This document shows, in pieces, positions 18,050 to 26,996 of a DNA stretch of 64,000 bases (position 1 is the stretch's first letter; the number at the start of each line of letters is the position of its first letter). The stretch lies in NCBI RefSeq assembly GCF_029952445.1, contig NZ_JAQPPK010000006.1, forward strand, positions 122,540 through 186,539. Reading direction: 5' to 3'. A program made the position numbers and the translations under genes. The stretch is from Paenarthrobacter nitroguajacolicus (GTDB lineage Bacteria; Actinomycetota; Actinomycetes; Actinomycetales; Micrococcaceae). Under the pieces are notes generated by a model, which ran no database searches, was not told where the DNA came from, and was given only the letters and a program-made list of their open reading frames with translations.

Positions 18050-18412
18050 TTATCCGCCCAAGGTGATGGCCGCGATTGCGGCGGCGCCCAAGCCCATCAC
18101 GGCAAGAGTACTGGCCAGCATCAGCGGCGCTGAGGGAGCGGCGAAGCCGGCCTGAAGTTGCCGTGAGCGCACCCACACCACGGACGCCAGGACAACGGTT
18201 GCCGCCGCGGCCACCAAGGCGCAGATCCCTTGATAGTCCAGGCCGGGCAAGCCAATGATGATGGTGCCCGTGGAGGGCTCGGACGTCAGCCAACTCCGCC
18301 AGATGAACAGGTCCACCACCACCAGGGAGATGAGCGTCCTGCGCCACGCCAAGGTGGTGCGTTCGGGCTGCAGACCGGGATCCCGGGCCACTTCGGAGGA
18401 GGCGTTGTTCAC
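18050..18412 (-). CDS. DUF202 membrane protein
   Basis: 120 residues, GTG start, three predicted transmembrane helices. The LQPERTTLAWRRTLISL segment before helix 1 is the hallmark of DUF202/YidH-like proteins. Function unknown. It lies 13 nt behind a second DUF202 gene, forming a pair of divergent paralogues commonly seen side by side. Confidence 0.8.
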   Translation of the reverse strand: MNNASSEVARDPGLQPERTTLAWRRTLISLVVVDLFIWRSWLTSEPSTGTIIIGLPGLDYQGICALVAAAATVVLASVVWVRSRQLQAGFAAPSAPLMLASTLAVMGLGAAAIAAITLGG

Positions 18413-18425
18413 TGTTCAGCCCGGA

Positions 18426-18827
18426 TCAACGGGCCACCAGGATAAGGACCGCGAAGGCGAAAGCTGCCACAGCCACCACGATGGTCATGAACAACATCAC
18501 ACGGGAGAACGGGAGGGCCCGGTCATTGCGCATCGCAGCTTCCATCTGGCCCCAGCGCCTGTAGGACAGGGCCGCCAAGCCCGCTCCGACCAACGCCAGC
18601 AGGACGCACAACACCAAGCGGACCGGCGTCGGCGCGATATTGGGGGCCAATTGGTCCACGGCCACAGCGCCGGCAAGCAGTGCAAGCGATGTGCGGATCC
18701 AGGCAAGGAAAGTACGTTCGTTGGCCAGCGAAAACCTGTAGTCCGGAGTCTTTCCTGTTCGTCGCCAAGCAGGTTCACGCACGTTATCTCTCCAAGTTTT
18801 CGCAGTGCCAGGCAGCGTCCCCACCAT
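18426..18827 (-). CDS. DUF202 / YidH-family membrane protein
   Basis: 133 residues from the ATG at 18827, with three transmembrane helices and the family signature SLANERTFLAWIRTSLALLAG. An alternative GTG at 18782 has GGAGAG 5 nt upstream and gives 118 residues beginning just before the conserved region; I consider that start at least as likely. Function unknown. It diverges from the ADP-ribosylglycohydrolase gene. Confidence 0.8.
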   Translation of the reverse strand: MVGTLPGTAKTWRDNVREPAWRRTGKTPDYRFSLANERTFLAWIRTSLALLAGAVAVDQLAPNIAPTPVRLVLCVLLALVGAGLAALSYRRWGQMEAAMRNDRALPFSRVMLFMTIVVAVAAFAFAVLILVAR

Positions 18828-18851
18828 ATCAGCGGCGCATCACGGACACGG

Positions 18852-18857
18852 TAAGTT
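18852..18857 (+). promoter_or_regulatory. -10 box, leaderless ADP-ribosylglycohydrolase gene
   Basis: TAAGTT ends 6 nt before the ATG at 18864 and no Shine-Dalgarno lies between. This geometry predicts a leaderless transcript starting at or next to the A of ATG. Confidence 0.45.
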
Positions 18858-18863
18858 ACTGGC

Positions 18864-19934
18864 ATGAGTGTTGAAGATACCTACCCTGCCGCGCCTTCCT
18901 TCAATTCCCGGGTCTACGGCACCCTTCTGGGCGGTGCCTTGGGCGATTCGCTGGGGTACGCCGTCGAGTTCGATTCCATCGCGGCTATTGAGGCACGCTA
19001 CGGTTCGGCCGGTCTCACCGCCTTCGAACAGCTCGAGGGCGGCAGCCACTTTTCGGACGACACCCAGATGACGCTTTACACGGTGGATGGCCTGGTGGAG
19101 GCACTCGAATGGGCAAACGATGGGGTGGCCGCCGATGAGATCGCCTGCCTGTGGCTTGCCTATCTGCGGTGGCTCGACACGCAGGACGTGGCTGTTTCCT
19201 CCTCTGCTCCGGTCCCCCAGCCGCGATGGATCGACGCGCAGGAGGTGCTCCGGCACCGCCGCGCGCCGGGCAACGCCTGCCTGAGCGGGCTCGCCTCCGG
19301 CGAAATGGGAACGGTGGCAAGGCCCGTCAATCCAGAGTCCAAGGGATGCGGCACGGTAATGCGTTCTGCACCATTCGGCCTCATCCCGCATATTTCGCGG
19401 GAGGCGGTCTACAAACTCAGCTCCGACGCGGCCTCGCTGACGCACGGGCACCCATCGGCTCGCCTTAGTGCCGCAGCTTTCAGCCTGCTGATCCACAACA
19501 TCGTCGCCGGCAGCGATATCCGGGAGGCTGCCCAGGAGGCGCTGGCCTATGTCGACGCCGTTCCTACCAAAGCGCCCGAGCTGCCCGAACGTCTCCAGGC
19601 GGCACTGCAGTTGTCCACCGTGCACACTGTAATGAGTCCGGAAGAGCTGACCGCAGCGCTCGGAGAGGGGTGGGTCGCTGAGGAGGCACTCGCCGTCGGG
19701 CTTTACGCCGTTTTGTCCACCACCGGGGAGGACCCCGCCGAGCATTTCCGCAAAGCCATAGCGGTAGCCATCAACCACAGCGGCGACAGCGACTCCACCG
19801 GATCCATCGCGGGAAACATCCTGGGCGCCTTCTACGGCGAAGAATGCCTGCCCTCGGACTGGATGGAAGCCTTGGAGTCGCCCGAGGTCATTCGCGGCAT
19901 GGCGGATCGGCTGCTCGCCGTCACCACCGGCTGA
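18864..19934 (+). CDS. ADP-ribosylglycohydrolase family protein
   Basis: 356 residues of the all-helical ARH fold. Metal/ADP-ribose-binding motifs are visible: GALGDSLGYAVEF, FSDDTQMTLYT near the N-terminus, LTHGHPSARL in the middle and NHSGDSDSTGSIAGNILGA near the C-terminus, so both binuclear metal half-sites are intact. It should remove ADP-ribose from protein, nucleic acid or small-molecule adducts; the target is unknown. No toxin-like ADP-ribosyltransferase is adjacent, so it is not obviously an antitoxin. Likely leaderless mRNA. Confidence 0.9.
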   Translation: MSVEDTYPAAPSFNSRVYGTLLGGALGDSLGYAVEFDSIAAIEARYGSAGLTAFEQLEGGSHFSDDTQMTLYTVDGLVEALEWANDGVAADEIACLWLAYLRWLDTQDVAVSSSAPVPQPRWIDAQEVLRHRRAPGNACLSGLASGEMGTVARPVNPESKGCGTVMRSAPFGLIPHISREAVYKLSSDAASLTHGHPSARLSAAAFSLLIHNIVAGSDIREAAQEALAYVDAVPTKAPELPERLQAALQLSTVHTVMSPEELTAALGEGWVAEEALAVGLYAVLSTTGEDPAEHFRKAIAVAINHSGDSDSTGSIAGNILGAFYGEECLPSDWMEALESPEVIRGMADRLLAVTTG

Positions 19935-19940
19935 CGGGTG

Positions 19941-20492
19941 CTATGCCCTGCGCAGCGTGATGTTGTTGCAGGCCTCGCAAATTTCGGCCGGAATGAATCC
20001 GCGGCGCTGCAGGAATCCAAAAATGGCGCAGCCCAGGCAGAAACCGGCGAACGCTTCCAGCGAAGCAGCCACTATGAGCAACGCCAGAAGTATCCACGCT
20101 GCCGGCTGGACGCCGGTGAAAAACAGTACGACGGCGGCACTGGACAATGCGGCCCCCATCCCTTGGGCGAAGCGCTTGGGAGGACCGGCAACAAGCTTGG
20201 CCCGGCCGATCCTGGGCGCCAGCACCTTGACGGACAACACGGCCAACGGCGAAATCCGGGGACCAAACAAGACGCGGAGCCAGAAGCCGGTAGCCAAGGC
20301 AACCAGCCCCCAACCCCACCCCGACACCAGGGTTGCGACCGCCAGCACCACAACCATGCCGGCAGTAATCCGGGCGGCGTACTCGTTCACCGGGTTCGGG
20401 AAAGCGAAGACGGTCCGCCACGCAACCCCACGGGCCTCAGGCGCATCGGCAGAATCACGAGGCGGCGCTGTGGGAAGGGGCTGTTTGGTCAT
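19941..20492 (-). CDS. DUF4395 membrane protein
   Basis: 183 residues with about four hydrophobic helices and two conserved C-terminal cysteine pairs (FCLGCAIFG and ICEACNN). It matches the DUF4395 family, frequent in actinobacteria beside sulfur-transfer or thioredoxin-like genes. The cysteines could be redox active or bind metal. Converges on the ADP-ribosylglycohydrolase gene with only 6 nt between stops. Function unknown. Confidence 0.75.
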   Translation of the reverse strand: MTKQPLPTAPPRDSADAPEARGVAWRTVFAFPNPVNEYAARITAGMVVVLAVATLVSGWGWGLVALATGFWLRVLFGPRISPLAVLSVKVLAPRIGRAKLVAGPPKRFAQGMGAALSSAAVVLFFTGVQPAAWILLALLIVAASLEAFAGFCLGCAIFGFLQRRGFIPAEICEACNNITLRRA

Positions 20493-20558
20493 GCACCAAG
20501 GCTAGGAGCGTTCGCCGAGAGTCGGGAAGCATTGTTGCGCACTATGACCCGGACCTTC

Positions 20559-21569
20559 CTAGGTACCGCCTACCATCTGCAGGAATTCGCCCTCGGAGAC
20601 AACCTCGATTTGCTGGCCTTTGGCGTGGAGTTCCAAAACCCGCTTTGCCTTGCCGGTGAGTCGTCCCGCGCGGAGGTCTCCGGCAACGAAGCCATCGCCC
20701 ACAATCAACACAGTGGTCCGGGCAGTAACCCGGCTCTCGGGTCGTGCGCCCATGTCGGCAGCCCGCGATTTCGCTTCCGGGCGGGTGATGGCGAGGTCGC
20801 CGGTGAACACCACAGTCTGCCCGTAGAGGGGATGGCCCGGCTCCGCTGCTGGGTTTGGCAGGGGGTTTGGTCCCTCTTCCGGCCAAGCCGACCAACCGCT
20901 CGGCGCGTCCACAGTCCCTGTCGACGTCGATGTCGACAGGGCTCCGGTCCTGGCCGCGAGCGCGGACATGGTGGCCTTTGACAATCCGTAGGCGGGATCA
21001 AAAGCCGGCTGCTTGGGCACGCTCAAGCCAAGCGAAAGATACAGTTCGGAAATGCTGTTGGCATTGTTCCGCCTGGCGATGTCCACCAGGATTCCGGCGC
21101 AGGCGCGGGCGTCCTCTGCCGCGTCGTGATGGTTCACCAGCGGCACGCCGGCTTCCTCGGCCGCGTAGGGCAACGAGTTCGAGACCAGTGAGTAGCAGCG
21201 GCGCGAAAGCATCACGGTGCAGACGTAGTCGTAGGCCGGCCCGGCCAGGCCAGAGACTTCCAAGCCGGACCTGATGACTCCGAGGTCGAAGGCAGCGTTG
21301 TGGGCTGCGAGGATGTCGTTCCCGATGAAGGCCCCAATTTCGGGAAACAGCTCCCCAAACCTGGGTTGTCCTGCGACGTCTTCAGCCCGGATGCCGTGGA
21401 TGCGGGTGTTGTGGTATTCAAAGTGGTCGTGGTTCTCCGGTGGGCGCATCAGCCACGATGCCTCTTCCACCACGACTCCCCCGCGGACCTTGCTCAGGCC
21501 TACCGAGCACGGTGACCCCCTGAAGCCGTTGGCTGTTTCAAAGTCGATCGCCGTAAAGTCCAATGCCAC
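20559..21569 (-). CDS. DEDDh 3'-5' exonuclease with C-terminal BRCT domain
   Basis: 336 residues. The DnaQ-like exonuclease domain (1-170) has AIDFETA (Asp8, Glu10), AHNAAFD and H-x4-D (HDAAED), i.e. a complete DEDDh catalytic set. A low-complexity Ser/Thr linker (about 205-235) leads to a BRCT domain (about 245-336; VVFTGDLAITRPEA opening). Often annotated as DNA polymerase III epsilon-like, but more likely an auxiliary repair exonuclease because the polymerase-binding tail is replaced by BRCT. Diverges from dedA. Confidence 0.87.
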   Translation of the reverse strand: MALDFTAIDFETANGFRGSPCSVGLSKVRGGVVVEEASWLMRPPENHDHFEYHNTRIHGIRAEDVAGQPRFGELFPEIGAFIGNDILAAHNAAFDLGVIRSGLEVSGLAGPAYDYVCTVMLSRRCYSLVSNSLPYAAEEAGVPLVNHHDAAEDARACAGILVDIARRNNANSISELYLSLGLSVPKQPAFDPAYGLSKATMSALAARTGALSTSTSTGTVDAPSGWSAWPEEGPNPLPNPAAEPGHPLYGQTVVFTGDLAITRPEAKSRAADMGARPESRVTARTTVLIVGDGFVAGDLRAGRLTGKAKRVLELHAKGQQIEVVSEGEFLQMVGGT

Positions 21570-21719
21570 TGGACAAGGTTACAGCCGGAAAAGTCCGCCC
21601 CCGCCGATTTCGACAGCGGGGCGGGCCTTCCGGCCCGCATTGTGGGCAACGCTACACGTTCGACCTCACGGCGTGGCCCTCCGCAAGGTGGCACAGGATT
21701 TACGACGACGGCCGTCAAG

Positions 21720-21725
21720 TAGGCT
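21720..21725 (+). promoter_or_regulatory. -10 box, leaderless dedA-like gene
   Basis: TAGGCT ends 6 nt before the GTG at 21732, with no Shine-Dalgarno, supporting the GTG as the true, leaderless start. The rest of the 162-bp divergent gap contains a small hairpin (21621-21638) but no gene. Confidence 0.4.
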
Positions 21726-21731
21726 TGATAG

Positions 21732-22511
21732 GTGATCTTTTCTGCGATGAGCGACCTTGCCGTATCCACTTTTGGGGGTGCAGGACCGGTTCAGCCCTCC
21801 ATGGCTTCGTTCCTGCCTGACTGGCTTAACCCCCAGATCTTCCTGGCCGACCCCGCCCTGGCACCTTGGGTAGTGCTCCTGGTGTGTGGCATTGTCTTTG
21901 CGGAAACGGGCCTGCTGGTGGGCTTTTTCCTCCCGGGCGATTCCATGCTTTTCACGGCCGGACTCCTGGTGGCAACAGACACCATCAAGTTCAACATCTG
22001 GGCCCTGGCCGGCCTGATCATCGTCTCCGCCATCATCGGCAACCAGACGGGTTACCTCATCGGCTCGAAGGCCGGCCCGGCCATCTTCAACCGTCCTGAC
22101 TCCCGGCTCTTCAAAAAGGAAAACGTCGAGAGCGCGCACGCATTCTTCGAAAAGCACGGCGGCAAGGCCCTGATCCTTGCACGGTTTGTGCCCATCATCC
22201 GCACCTTTGTCCCGGTCATCGTAGGCGTGGCCCAGATGGACAAGCGGAAATTCTTCATCTTCAACGTGATCGGCGCAGTCCTCTGGGGCGGCGGCGTTAC
22301 CTTCCTGGGCTATATCCTCGGGGACCGAATCCCGTGGGTCAGCAAGAACCTGGACATCATCTTCATCGTTATCGTGCTGATCTCCGTCATCCCTGTCATC
22401 ATCGAGGTCATCCGAGGGGTCCTGGCGAAGCGCAAAGCCGCCGCCGAAGGTACTGACCCGGTGGAGGAATTCATCGAAGAGCACGACGGCGGCAATCACA
22501 GCGAGCGCTGA
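21732..22511 (+). CDS. DedA family membrane protein
   Basis: 259 residues from GTG (254 from the ATG at 21747). It has the SNARE-associated/VTT fold: ETGLLVGFFLPGDS before the first re-entrant region and RFVPIIRTFVPVIVG with the conserved arginines. DedA proteins are inner-membrane lipid-carrier flippases or transporters important for envelope integrity. The C-terminus is a charged cytoplasmic tail. It ends 32 nt before a strong shared terminator. Confidence 0.9.
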   Translation: MIFSAMSDLAVSTFGGAGPVQPSMASFLPDWLNPQIFLADPALAPWVVLLVCGIVFAETGLLVGFFLPGDSMLFTAGLLVATDTIKFNIWALAGLIIVSAIIGNQTGYLIGSKAGPAIFNRPDSRLFKKENVESAHAFFEKHGGKALILARFVPIIRTFVPVIVGVAQMDKRKFFIFNVIGAVLWGGGVTFLGYILGDRIPWVSKNLDIIFIVIVLISVIPVIIEVIRGVLAKRKAAAEGTDPVEEFIEEHDGGNHSER

Positions 22512-22543
22512 GGCTCCCGCAACACAAGGCCGGAAAAGCCACA

Positions 22544-22588
22544 GCAAAGCAAGAGGCACCCCGCATTGCGGGGTGCCTCTTGCTTTGC
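22544..22588. terminator. bidirectional intrinsic terminator
   Basis: A perfect 21-bp stem with a 3-nt loop (GCAAAGCAAGAGGCACCCCGC and its complement) lies between the convergent dedA-like gene and rdgB. Its symmetry lets it stop both transcripts. Confidence 0.85.
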
Positions 22589-22614
22589 CACAGCCTGGTC
22601 AGCGGAAGGCTGGT

Positions 22615-23283
22615 TCAGGCATTGCCGGAACCGTCTTCGGAAAGGGCCGAGACGATGGCAGGAAGCAAAGCCCGGAAAGCCTGGCCCCGGTGGCTGATGG
22701 CGTTCTTCTCCATCGAACTGAGTTCGGCACAGCTGCGGTCCATCCCTGCGGGCTGCAGCACGGGGTCGTAACCGAAACCGCCTTCGCCACGGGGTTCACG
22801 CAGAAGTGTCCCCTCCAGCTGGCCGTACTCCACAGTTTCGTGCGCAACGCCGTCGGGCCCCGGTACAGCCAACGCGGCGGCACAAACAAATGCAGCTCCA
22901 CGGAACGCGTCCGGAACATCGGAAAGTTGCGCCAACAGCAAGGTCAAGTTGGCGTCGTCGTCCCCATGCCTACCGGACCAGCGGGCAGAGAAGATGCCCG
23001 GAGCGCCGCCGAGGACATCCACGGCCAGTCCGGAATCGTCGGCGATGGCCACCAACCCGGTCGCCTGTGCCACGGCCCGGGCCTTGAGGAGCGAATTCTC
23101 GGCAAAGGTGACGCCGGTTTCTGCAACGTCCGGGGCACCTGCCGCAGCAGCGTCCACTACTTGGGTATCGACGTCGAGACCTGGCACCTGGCCCCGCAGC
23201 AGTTCGCGGAGCTCCTTCAACTTGCCCTTGTTATGCGTGGCCAGGACGAGGCGGGGCCCTGCGACGCCTGAAGCGGCGCTCAC
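22615..23283 (-). CDS. rdgB: RdgB/HAM1 family non-canonical purine NTP pyrophosphatase
   Basis: 222 residues, GTG start overlapping the rph stop (GTGA). It carries the nucleotide-binding [12 protein letters not shown] and the substrate loop [19 protein letters not shown]. It hydrolyses ITP, dITP and XTP to monophosphates, keeping deaminated purines out of DNA and RNA. The rph-rdgB order is conserved in actinobacteria. Confidence 0.95.
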   Translation of the reverse strand: MSAASGVAGPRLVLATHNKGKLKELRELLRGQVPGLDVDTQVVDAAAAGAPDVAETGVTFAENSLLKARAVAQATGLVAIADDSGLAVDVLGGAPGIFSARWSGRHGDDDANLTLLLAQLSDVPDAFRGAAFVCAAALAVPGPDGVAHETVEYGQLEGTLLREPRGEGGFGYDPVLQPAGMDRSCAELSSMEKNAISHRGQAFRALLPAIVSALSEDGSGNA

Positions 23284-24038
23284 GGAGCTTCTGCCAGCGT
23301 CTCGCGCTGGATGGCGGCGAGCTGGGTTGTGCCAAGCAGGGCGAGGTCCAGCAGGGCGTTCAGTTCGTCACGGTCAAACGGAGCACCTTCAGCGGTGCCT
23401 TGAACCTCAACGAATTTGCCCGACCCCGTCACTACCACGTTCATGTCCGTCTCCGCGCGAACGTCTTCAACGTACGGCAAATCCAGCATGGGAACGCCGT
23501 CAATGATGCCAACGGAGACCGCCGCGATGGTATCCACCAAGGGCTGGGCGTTGCGGGCAATGAGTTTGTTTTCCCTGGCAAATCGAATGGCCTCGGCGAG
23601 CGCCACGTAGGCCCCGGTGATTGCGGCCGTGCGTGTGCCGCCGTCGGCTTGGAGGACGTCGCAATCGAGGACGATGGTGTTTTCGCCCAGCGCCTTGGTA
23701 TCGATGATGGACCGCAGCGAACGGCCGATGAGGCGCGAAATTTCGTGCGTACGTCCGCCGATCTTGCCCTTGACGGACTCGCGGTCCGAGCGGGTGTTCG
23801 TCGCACGGGGAAGCATGGCGTATTCGGCCGTCACCCAGCCCCGGCCTTCGCCCTTGAGCCACCGGGGCACACCCTCGGTCAGGGAAGCGGTGCACAGAAC
23901 CCGGGTGTTGCCGAACTCGATCAGCGCCGAGCCCTCAGCCTGCTTGGACCAGCCGCGGGTGATGCTGATGGGTCGCAGTTGGTCGGGAGTCCGGCCATCG
24001 GCACGGAAGACGGGTGTTGCTGTAGCTTCAGAAGTCAT
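23280..24038 (-). CDS. rph: ribonuclease PH
   Basis: 252 residues of the RNase PH fold with RPISITRGW near the N-terminus and the phosphate-binding [15 protein letters not shown] region. It is a phosphorolytic 3'-5' exoribonuclease that trims tRNA 3' ends. Overlaps rdgB by 4 nt. A TAAGCT box at 24045-24050 ends 6 nt before the ATG, suggesting its own leaderless transcript. Confidence 0.95.
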   Translation of the reverse strand: MTSEATATPVFRADGRTPDQLRPISITRGWSKQAEGSALIEFGNTRVLCTASLTEGVPRWLKGEGRGWVTAEYAMLPRATNTRSDRESVKGKIGGRTHEISRLIGRSLRSIIDTKALGENTIVLDCDVLQADGGTRTAAITGAYVALAEAIRFARENKLIARNAQPLVDTIAAVSVGIIDGVPMLDLPYVEDVRAETDMNVVVTGSGKFVEVQGTAEGAPFDRDELNALLDLALLGTTQLAAIQRETLAEAP

Positions 24039-24044
24039 GCTCCA

Positions 24045-24050
24045 AGCTTA
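24045..24050 (-). promoter_or_regulatory. -10 box, possible leaderless rph
   Basis: TAAGCT on the minus strand, followed by 6 nt (TGGAGC) and the rph ATG. The GGAG inside those 6 nt is too close to be a good ribosome site, favouring a leaderless start. Confidence 0.35.
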
Positions 24051-24084
24051 GCCACGATGGCCGCGCTACCTGCGCCGGTGCCCG

Positions 24085-24882
24085 CTAGATGGTGTAGTGA
24101 ACTCCGGCCACTGCCACCGCGACGTCGCCCGCGAATACTGGCTTGGCCTCGGACAATACTTTGGTTTGGGAAGTCCAGACGGGAATGTGTGTAAGCAGCA
24201 GGCGCTTGGCGCCGGCGTTTGTCGCGGCTTCGCCTGCACGCTTGCCGGTGAGGTGGACGTCCTTGATGGCATCGTCCCGGCCCTCTTCGAACGCGGCCTC
24301 GCACAAGAAAAGGTCGGACCCCCTGGCGGCGTCTTCCAATCCCTGGCAGGAGTCGGTGTCCCCCGAATAGGTCAGTGTTTTGGTGACCGCAACGCCGTCT
24401 TTGCCCGTCTCGGTAGCTGTCACGCGCAATGCGTAGGCCTCTTCCACCGGGTGGTTGACGGCAAATGGCGTCACCGTAAACGGACCAACGCTCACGGGCT
24501 TGAGTTCGGTCCAGTTGGTGAAGTCGAATTCCTCATGCATCCCCGGGTCCAGGTCCAACCCGTAGGCGGTAGCCATCCTGTCTGCTGTGGCCGCAGGGCC
24601 CCATACAGGGAGGCGGTCCCGCCCCCAGCCGCCCGGCTTCCAACGGACAGCCACGTGGAGGCCACAGAGATCCATGCAGTGGTCCGGGTGCAGGTGCGTG
24701 AGGAAGATCGCGTCGATGTCTTCCAGGTCGGTGTACCGCTGGATGGCGCCCAAAGCTCCGCTTCCCAGGTCCATGACGATCTTCCACTCGCGTTCGCCGT
24801 CGTGCGCTGTCACCAGGTAGCACGACGCCGGCGAGCCCGGTCCCGGGAAGGAACCGGTGCATCCAACTATGGTCAGCTTCAC
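24085..24882 (-). CDS. MBL-fold metal-dependent hydrolase
   Basis: 265 residues, GTG start overlapping murI's TGA by 4 nt. The metallo-beta-lactamase zinc motif is [11 protein letters not shown], with further ligands in [10 protein letters not shown] and the late HIPVW. It belongs to the RNase Z/cyclic-nucleotide phosphodiesterase-like branch, and its position in the murI-MBL-rph-rdgB block is typical of actinobacteria. The true substrate is unknown; RNA 3' processing or cAMP hydrolysis are possibilities. Confidence 0.85.
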   Translation of the reverse strand: MKLTIVGCTGSFPGPGSPASCYLVTAHDGEREWKIVMDLGSGALGAIQRYTDLEDIDAIFLTHLHPDHCMDLCGLHVAVRWKPGGWGRDRLPVWGPAATADRMATAYGLDLDPGMHEEFDFTNWTELKPVSVGPFTVTPFAVNHPVEEAYALRVTATETGKDGVAVTKTLTYSGDTDSCQGLEDAARGSDLFLCEAAFEEGRDDAIKDVHLTGKRAGEAATNAGAKRLLLTHIPVWTSQTKVLSEAKPVFAGDVAVAVAGVHYTI

Positions 24883-25898
24883 AGGCCACGCCCCATGGCC
24901 GCATCGGCACTATGTGCGGGGTTCACGAAATATGAGCGGCGGGCAAGGCCTGCGCCCGATTTCGCTGCTTCGAGCATTTCGGGGGTGATCCGGGCAAGGC
25001 TGCCGGTTGGATACTGCGCTGCCACGTGGTCAACATGCTTCACGGAGAGAACCTCGGGCCCCAGGAAACGGCGCGCCAGCGTCTCGAACTGCGCGGCGTC
25101 CCCAGTGGCGATGAATTCGTGGCTGGGTGCAGTCGCGTCGGTGCGCTGGATGCCGTGCGTTGCCAGCGCCCGGTAGACGTCCTTGGCAGTTTCTTCCGCA
25201 CTGGAAACCAAGGTGACATCCTCACCCATGACAAAGGAGATGACTCCGGTCAGAAGGGGGTAGTGCGTGCATCCGAGGACCACGGTGTCCACGCCGGCCT
25301 GCTTGAGCGGTGCCAGGTATTCGTTGGCGGCCGCCAGGAGCTCGGGACCGGTAGTGACGCCGGCCTCGACGAAGCTGACAAAAGCCGGGCAGGCCACCGA
25401 GGTGATGGTGAGGTCCGGGGCGGCAGCGAAGGTGTCTTCATAGGCCCGCGAACCGACGGTGGCGGAGGTACCGATGACGCCGATCTTGCCGGAGCGGGTT
25501 GCAGAGACCGCACGGCGGACGGCCGGTTGGATGACCTCGATAACCGGGATGCCGTACCGGGCCGTGTACCTCTCCCTGGCGTCCCGCAGCACAGCGGCCG
25601 ACGCCGAATTGCAGGCGATGGTCAGAAGTTTCACTCCGGAGTCCACCAGTTCGTCCATGACTCCAAGAGCGTTGGCACGGACCTCTGCGATGGGGAGCGG
25701 ACCGTAGGGGCCGTTGGCGGTATCGCCCACGTACAGGATCGACTCGTTGGGCAACTGGTCGATGATGGACCGGGCCACCGTCAACCCGCCCACACCGGAG
25801 TCGAAAATGCCGATCGGGCGCGTTCCCACGATTTCCCCTGTGGTGATGGGGGCGCCACTGCCCGGAGCGCCGCTTGGTGAACCCGATGCTGAAGTCAT
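24879..25898 (-). CDS. murI: glutamate racemase
   Basis: About 339 residues. Both catalytic cysteines are present: ACNSAS (usually CNTAS) and LGCTHYPL, plus the N-terminal [10 protein letters not shown]. It makes D-glutamate for peptidoglycan. An N-terminal Gly/Ser/Pro-rich extension of about 25 residues precedes the core. The ATG at 25898 has no Shine-Dalgarno; a TATTCT -10 box lies 9 nt upstream, inside a perfect palindrome, so the transcript is probably leaderless and directly regulated there. Confidence 0.93.
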   Translation of the reverse strand: MTSASGSPSGAPGSGAPITTGEIVGTRPIGIFDSGVGGLTVARSIIDQLPNESILYVGDTANGPYGPLPIAEVRANALGVMDELVDSGVKLLTIACNSASAAVLRDARERYTARYGIPVIEVIQPAVRRAVSATRSGKIGVIGTSATVGSRAYEDTFAAAPDLTITSVACPAFVSFVEAGVTTGPELLAAANEYLAPLKQAGVDTVVLGCTHYPLLTGVISFVMGEDVTLVSSAEETAKDVYRALATHGIQRTDATAPSHEFIATGDAAQFETLARRFLGPEVLSVKHVDHVAAQYPTGSLARITPEMLEAAKSGAGLARRSYFVNPAHSADAAMGRGL

Positions 25899-25900
25899 GA

Positions 25901-25914
25901 TTATTCGAGAATAA
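25901..25914. promoter_or_regulatory. palindrome over the murI -10 box
   Basis: TTATTC-GA-GAATAA is a perfect 6+2+6 inverted repeat, AT-rich in a GC-rich genome, covering the minus-strand TATTCT -10 candidate (25908-25913) and ending 2 nt from the ATG. A dimeric regulator bound here would block initiation. Confidence 0.4.
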
Positions 25915-25958
25915 GGCTTCCCGTGGGGTGCGGCCATCAGGTGTGGCCTCCGCCTCGT

Positions 25959-26012
25959 GTCTTATGTGTCACAGACGTCTTATGTGTCACAGCCGTCTTA
26001 TGTGTCACAAGG
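25959..26012. repeat. 3 x 18-bp tandem repeat upstream of murI
   Basis: Three head-to-tail copies of GTCTTATGTGTCACAGMC (units at 25959, 25977 and 25995; the last diverges in its final bases). Each contains TGTG-T-CACA, a near palindrome with half-sites like those of CRP/FNR-type proteins. It lies 60-115 bp upstream of murI in the only non-coding DNA between murI and the DUF2017 gene. Confidence 0.9.
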
Positions 26013-26037
26013 CAGGAGCCGCGCCGGGACCCCGGGA

Positions 26038-26604
26038 TCAGGATTTCGCCTGCCTGGCTGACATCATGGCCTGCACCAGTGACTCCTGCAGCCAGGTGGT
26101 GAAGTTGTACACCAAAGCCAAGTAGCTCTCCACGTCCTCCGCCTGGCTCCAGTCCTGCATGCTGTGGACGTGCTCGGCATCCGCTTCGTCGCGGATGTCC
26201 AGGCGTTCGGAGAGAACCAGCCTCACATCATTAAGCGCCATCGACCAGCGCGTGGCCTCTTCAGGCGTGAGGACCAGGTCTTCTTTGTCCAAGCCCATGG
26301 CCGTAGCCCGAAGTGCCCCGATCTTGTTCTCCCGGACAGAGCGTTCGGTGAGTTGGCGGAACTCAAGCGACCCGCCGTCGTCGTCCTTCAAGACGTTTGG
26401 CAGGAGCCGCAGGAGGGCCCTGTCACTTGGTTGCTTGACGTCCATATCCAGGCCGATGAGGGCCGCAAGCGGGTCTTCGTTCTCCCGGACTTCCGGGTCC
26501 AGCATGGAGATGACGTCGTCCAGCAAGCCGCGGAGGAGATCACGCTCGGCCGGTTCGAGGAAACCCGTAATGCCCTTGAGTCCGTACTTGAATGCCTTAG
26601 CCAC
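26038..26604 (-). CDS. DUF2017 protein
   Basis: 188 residues from the GTG at 26604, which overlaps the 3' end of clpS by 8 nt; upstream in-frame codons lie inside clpS and are rejected. A soluble, mainly helical, acidic protein of the DUF2017 family, always found next to clpS in actinobacteria. A role with ClpS in protein turnover is inferred from this linkage only. Confidence 0.85.
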   Translation of the reverse strand: MAKAFKYGLKGITGFLEPAERDLLRGLLDDVISMLDPEVRENEDPLAALIGLDMDVKQPSDRALLRLLPNVLKDDDGGSLEFRQLTERSVRENKIGALRATAMGLDKEDLVLTPEEATRWSMALNDVRLVLSERLDIRDEADAEHVHSMQDWSQAEDVESYLALVYNFTTWLQESLVQAMMSARQAKS

Positions 26605-26959
26605 GCTGGCGGCCGCCCTTCCCGGGTGTCTCGTTGCCGCTGGCGGCTTTCTCCACCGTGGCCCACAGGCCGAAACCGTGCATCGCCACGGCGTGCTGCT
26701 CCACTTGTTCCTTGCTTCCGAAGGCAACAATTGAGCGTCCCTTCTTGTGGACCTCCATCATCAACTTGTGTGCTTTGGACTCGGAGTAGCCGAAGTAGCT
26801 CTGGAAAACGTAGCTCACATAGCTCATCAGGTTGACGGGATCGTTCCAGATCACCAGGTTCCAAGGGACATCAGGGGCTGTCAGGACATCGGTGGACGTT
26901 TGCTCTGCAGCTTCCGTCCGCTCATCGATGTCCGTGCCAAACGCAACGCTAGGGCTCAT
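26597..26959 (-). CDS. clpS: ATP-dependent Clp protease adaptor ClpS
   Basis: 120 residues. After a flexible, acidic N-terminal extension comes the ClpS core PWNLVIWNDPVNLMSYV, with the Asn-Asp pair that binds the alpha-amino group of N-degrons, and the VHKKGRSIVAFG stretch that contacts ClpC. It delivers N-end-rule substrates to the ClpCP protease. Starts behind its own -10 box with no ribosome site, and diverges from pncB. Confidence 0.95.
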   Translation of the reverse strand: MSPSVAFGTDIDERTEAAEQTSTDVLTAPDVPWNLVIWNDPVNLMSYVSYVFQSYFGYSESKAHKLMMEVHKKGRSIVAFGSKEQVEQHAVAMHGFGLWATVEKAASGNETPGKGGRQRG

Positions 26960-26996
26960 CTGTCCATTCTATGGCGGCTCGCACTAGAGTGAATTC
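26960..26996. promoter_or_regulatory. 37-bp divergent leaderless promoter, clpS / pncB
   Basis: The entire gap between the two start codons is 37 bp. On the minus strand TAGAAT (26966-26971) ends 6 nt before the clpS ATG; on the plus strand TAGAGT (26985-26990) ends 6 nt before the pncB GTG. Neither gene has a Shine-Dalgarno. Each promoter's -35 position falls on or beyond the other's -10, so the two must compete for polymerase. Confidence 0.6.

Noticed and set aside
21621..21638. GCGGGCC-TTCC-GGCCCGC hairpin as a terminator
   Set aside because: It lies between two divergent start codons and has no U-tract; more likely incidental.
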